This document shows, piece by piece, positions 23,788 to 25,961 of a stretch of 25,961 nt of DNA (position 1 is its first letter; the number at the start of each line of letters is the position of its first letter). The stretch comes from Thermodesulfobacteriota bacterium (GTDB lineage Bacteria > Desulfobacterota > DSM-4660 > Desulfatiglandales > Desulfatiglandaceae): contig JANQDY010000018.1 of the NCBI GenBank assembly GCA_028278625.1, forward strand, positions 1-25,961, in the 5' to 3' direction. The notes under the pieces are model-generated. The model had not been told where the DNA came from and did no database searches. It saw only the letters and a program-made list of their open reading frames with translations. The position numbers were made by a program, and so were the translations under genes.

Positions 23788-25113
23788 TTAGCAGTTTGCC
23801 CAATCAATAACCTGAGCAGTCAACTCATTTTGAAACAGTTCACTTCTATGCAGTTTCCGCATATTTCGTCCTCCTTCGCGGATTCGAGACCGGTGGAGTG
23901 CAACAATTTGATGGACAGTTTTCAGATTATCATTCTGAAATTTCTGCTCACAAACCCCATTCAGCTCTGCTTCCTTTCGTTCAGATTTTCGCACAATTGA
24001 AGCGACATACAAGTGCGCATACAAAAAACGGAACATTGTTGCGTACGCGCGAGGAGTATATGGGCCACCACTAAAACCGAGCTCGAGCATGGAGTTTTCG
24101 ACGCGTTTACATATTTCGAGTACGCTCAAATATACTCGAAGGTCATAACGATCAGAAAATATCTTGTAATAGGACCTGTTATTAAGTAACTGTTTTGGTC
24201 TTGCTCTGCCGGCTTGACAGGGTTGGCCTGACATCAATGACAATATCGCCCAAGCCATAAATTTCATGGAGACAATCCGTGATTCAGGCTTGCCATGGTT
24301 AAGATAATAGTTTTTTCTCCGGTCATAATACCAATTTTCCGAGAGCAGCAAATCTTCAATATCCCGCTGGATTTTGTCCGTGGCACGCAAGCTTGAAAAA
24401 TCAACCTTATTCTGACTATTTGTAGCAAGTATGATTGAGTCTGCTAGCGTTTTGTCGGGTGTGACCAAAACCTTTACTAGTACGCATCTGGAATCATCTC
24501 TGGGCGACTCGGAAAAGTATTTGTATATCGTTTCAGTTGTCTGAAGACCGTTAACAATCTGAACATTTTCGAGATGCAACTGCTTACCTATCGTCGCTGC
24601 TTTATTACACAAGACTGTAACACCATTATTCAGCCACCAAAAATCCTCTTCTTGCGCGTTAACTTCTCGCTTTAAAGTGCGCAATATGGAATTATTGACA
24701 AAAGTATGCCCCATATAGTCTCGCACATTCGACTCAAATAGATATCTGCGAAGATTGCCTTCAGCGTCAGTTATGAAGTTGACATAGTTTGGCAGTCGAA
24801 TTAACCCAATGTAATTATCCGCGCCTCTTGACACAGGGGGTTCTTCAAAAATCAGGACAGAAGAGAAATCCTTCAGTTTGCGGTATGCGGTAAGGATTTC
24901 AGCGGCACCGACATATTCAAAATATACTGAGCAATTACTAAAATACTCTTTTAGACTATCTTTCAGCGCGTCTGAACGAACTTTAATTGACCCCCCTAGC
25001 TGACCAACATCACCACGCGAAAGATAATAAATTCTAATGTCGATCTTTGGCGAGCTCTTTGCTGTTACCAGAAGAATTTCCTTAAACAATAAACGAGACC
25101 AAAATTTCGTCAT
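23788..25113 (-). CDS. AIPR (abortive phage resistance) protein, main C-terminal part
   Basis: As read, 441 aa from an ATG at 25113, but it probably continues the frame at 25082-25501 after a frameshift. The AIPR family core is well preserved: LFESNVRDYMGHTFVNNSIL, DFWWLNNGVTVLC, VQIVNGLQTTETIY, VKVLVTPD, and the helical YAHLYVASIVRKSERKEAEL near the end. AIPR proteins are found in abortive-infection and restriction-type defence loci. Joined with the upstream part it would be about 570 aa, the normal family length. The codons are visibly more AT-rich than the central operon, consistent with transfer. The ATG at 25113 has no ribosome site, so it is unlikely to be an independent start. Confidence 0.8.
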   Translation of the reverse strand: MTKFWSRLLFKEILLVTAKSSPKIDIRIYYLSRGDVGQLGGSIKVRSDALKDSLKEYFSNCSVYFEYVGAAEILTAYRKLKDFSSVLIFEEPPVSRGADNYIGLIRLPNYVNFITDAEGNLRRYLFESNVRDYMGHTFVNNSILRTLKREVNAQEEDFWWLNNGVTVLCNKAATIGKQLHLENVQIVNGLQTTETIYKYFSESPRDDSRCVLVKVLVTPDKTLADSIILATNSQNKVDFSSLRATDKIQRDIEDLLLSENWYYDRRKNYYLNHGKPESRIVSMKFMAWAILSLMSGQPCQAGRARPKQLLNNRSYYKIFSDRYDLRVYLSVLEICKRVENSMLELGFSGGPYTPRAYATMFRFLYAHLYVASIVRKSERKEAELNGVCEQKFQNDNLKTVHQIVALHRSRIREGGRNMRKLHRSELFQNELTAQVIDWANC

Positions 25114-25501
25114 TGAATCTTTCTGCTAGCGTTTCTTCATCTATTCCAAAATCCAGAAGAGACGTAAGCGATACGTGCAAATTTGTTACTGGATCTTGCT
25201 TGAATGTTGCGTGGCGCTTAGCAGTCAAAATGCATATCTCAATATTTGCAACATCACGCTTTGGGGAAATCTCATCTGGCTCATTTGTGAACTCACCATC
25301 AACGAATACATACCATCCGTCAATGCCACCATCATCTCGGCCATCCACTATTCCTAGCTCAAGCTCATCATGAGATAAATTGTAATCCTTTAACACTTCT
25401 CTAGTAGCAAAGAGTTCAAATGCATCTCCTGGGGTTAGAGATCTTTCTTGGGAAAACTCTTTCAACAATTGATCAAGCAGAAGTATGTCGTTTTTCGCCA
25501 T
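25082..25501 (-). pseudogene. N-terminal part of the same AIPR gene, frameshifted
   Basis: 139 aa as read, with VDGRDDGGIDGWYVFVDGEF and IEICILTAKRHATFK, which is the nuclease-like N-terminal region (PD-(D/E)xK-type D...GGIDG...K) of AIPR proteins. It stops at 25082, overlapping the C-terminal frame by 32 bases. Removing one T from the TTT at 25091-25093 (minus strand) joins the frames into LVSLLFKEILLVT. Either the gene is inactive or the base is a sequencing error. The start ATG at 25501 has no obvious ribosome site. Confidence 0.75.
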
Positions 25502-25687
25502 TAATTCATTTCATGCGTTATGTATTTGGGTATTTGGGAAATCGAAAGCATTGCTCTATGACCGGCACAGATATGAAGATTTAATGGTGATAAGACATCG
25601 CTTTTCAGCGACGAGCATAGAGAAGATCGGCTTGTGGGTCAAGCGAAAATGCTTCTATAGCGGTTGTATTTCTTAAAGAGTTTCTAA

Positions 25688-25961
25688 CTAAAACAGCTTC
25701 CCCTGGAGGGATTTGGTGGTTTCCTTGAATTCAAGGCGGAGATGAAGATAGGCCCTGCGCTTGGCCACCCGGCCCTGGGAGGTTCGTTTGATGTATCCGC
25801 TCTGGACCAGAAACGGCTCATACACACCCTCGATGGTATCCATTTCTTCACCCACCGCCGCACAGAGGCTGGAAAGACCGATGGGACCGCCGTCAAACTT
25901 TTCGATGATGGTGTGCATGATGAACCGGTCCATCCTGTCCAGCCCCTGGTCATCCACCTCC
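25688..25961 (-). CDS. ruvB: Holliday junction helicase RuvB, C-terminal end (truncated by the window edge)
   Basis: The visible residues are the RuvB winged-helix C-terminus: [51 protein letters not shown] and [13 protein letters not shown]. RuvB with RuvA and RuvC migrates and resolves Holliday junctions. The ATPase part lies beyond the right edge. The frame remains open at the edge, so the GTG near 25957 is not the real start. The 186 bases between it and the AIPR gene (25502-25687) hold no gene that I can see. Confidence 0.93.
   Translation of the reverse strand, partial: EVDDQGLDRMDRFIMHTIIEKFDGGPIGLSSLCAAVGEEMDTIEGVYEPFLVQSGYIKRTSQGRVAKRRAYLHLRLEFKETTKSLQGKLF

Overview
The window looks like a moderately GC-rich Gram-negative chromosome, most likely a sulfate-reducer-type Desulfobacterota (deltaproteobacterium). 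This is an inference from the TPR, FG-GAP and SUMF1-type proteins, the large radical SAM/ATP-grasp content and the intergenic palindromes; no rRNA or marker gene fixes the taxon. No tRNA, rRNA, CRISPR array or transposase gene was recognised. Almost everything is on the minus strand, apart from the partial gene at the left edge and one TrpF-like gene.

Left part (1-7080): the C-terminus of a surface or tail-type protein with its terminator, then a run of minus-strand genes read right to left: a SUMF1-fold exported protein, an alpha/beta hydrolase, a 49-aa lipoprotein, a DUF2975 membrane protein with a small Cro/CI-type regulator, an exported CsgG/TolB-like + FG-GAP protein, and a TPR protein with a GT9-like C-terminal domain.

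Centre (7081-18749): a tightly packed operon of ten genes. In order of transcription: radical SAM protein (possible B12-binding N-domain), RimK-type ATP-grasp ligase, glutathione-synthetase-like ATP-grasp ligase, peptide-type (Dpp/Opp) solute-binding protein, two permeases, two ATPases, a third divergent ATP-grasp protein, and an N-formylglutamate amidohydrolase-family protein. Several start/stop codons overlap, a good sigma70-type promoter precedes the first gene, and one small palindromic repeat element sits between the binding protein and the first permease. I read this as an uncharacterised pathway that makes, modifies, imports and/or trims a small peptide-like, amide-linked metabolite. 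It is the best candidate here for a new system.

Right of it (18921-21073) are a TPR protein and a divergently transcribed TIM-barrel protein that resembles phosphoribosylanthranilate isomerase but lacks its catalytic Cys and carries a coiled-coil tail.

Right end (21198-25501): a compact toxin-antitoxin/defence island: PIN toxin + Phd antitoxin, RelE toxin + Xre antitoxin, HEPN + MNT nucleotidyltransferase, and an AIPR (abortive phage resistance) gene. The RelE and AIPR genes are each broken by an apparent single extra T in a short T run. The island abuts the 3' end of ruvB, which runs off the right edge.
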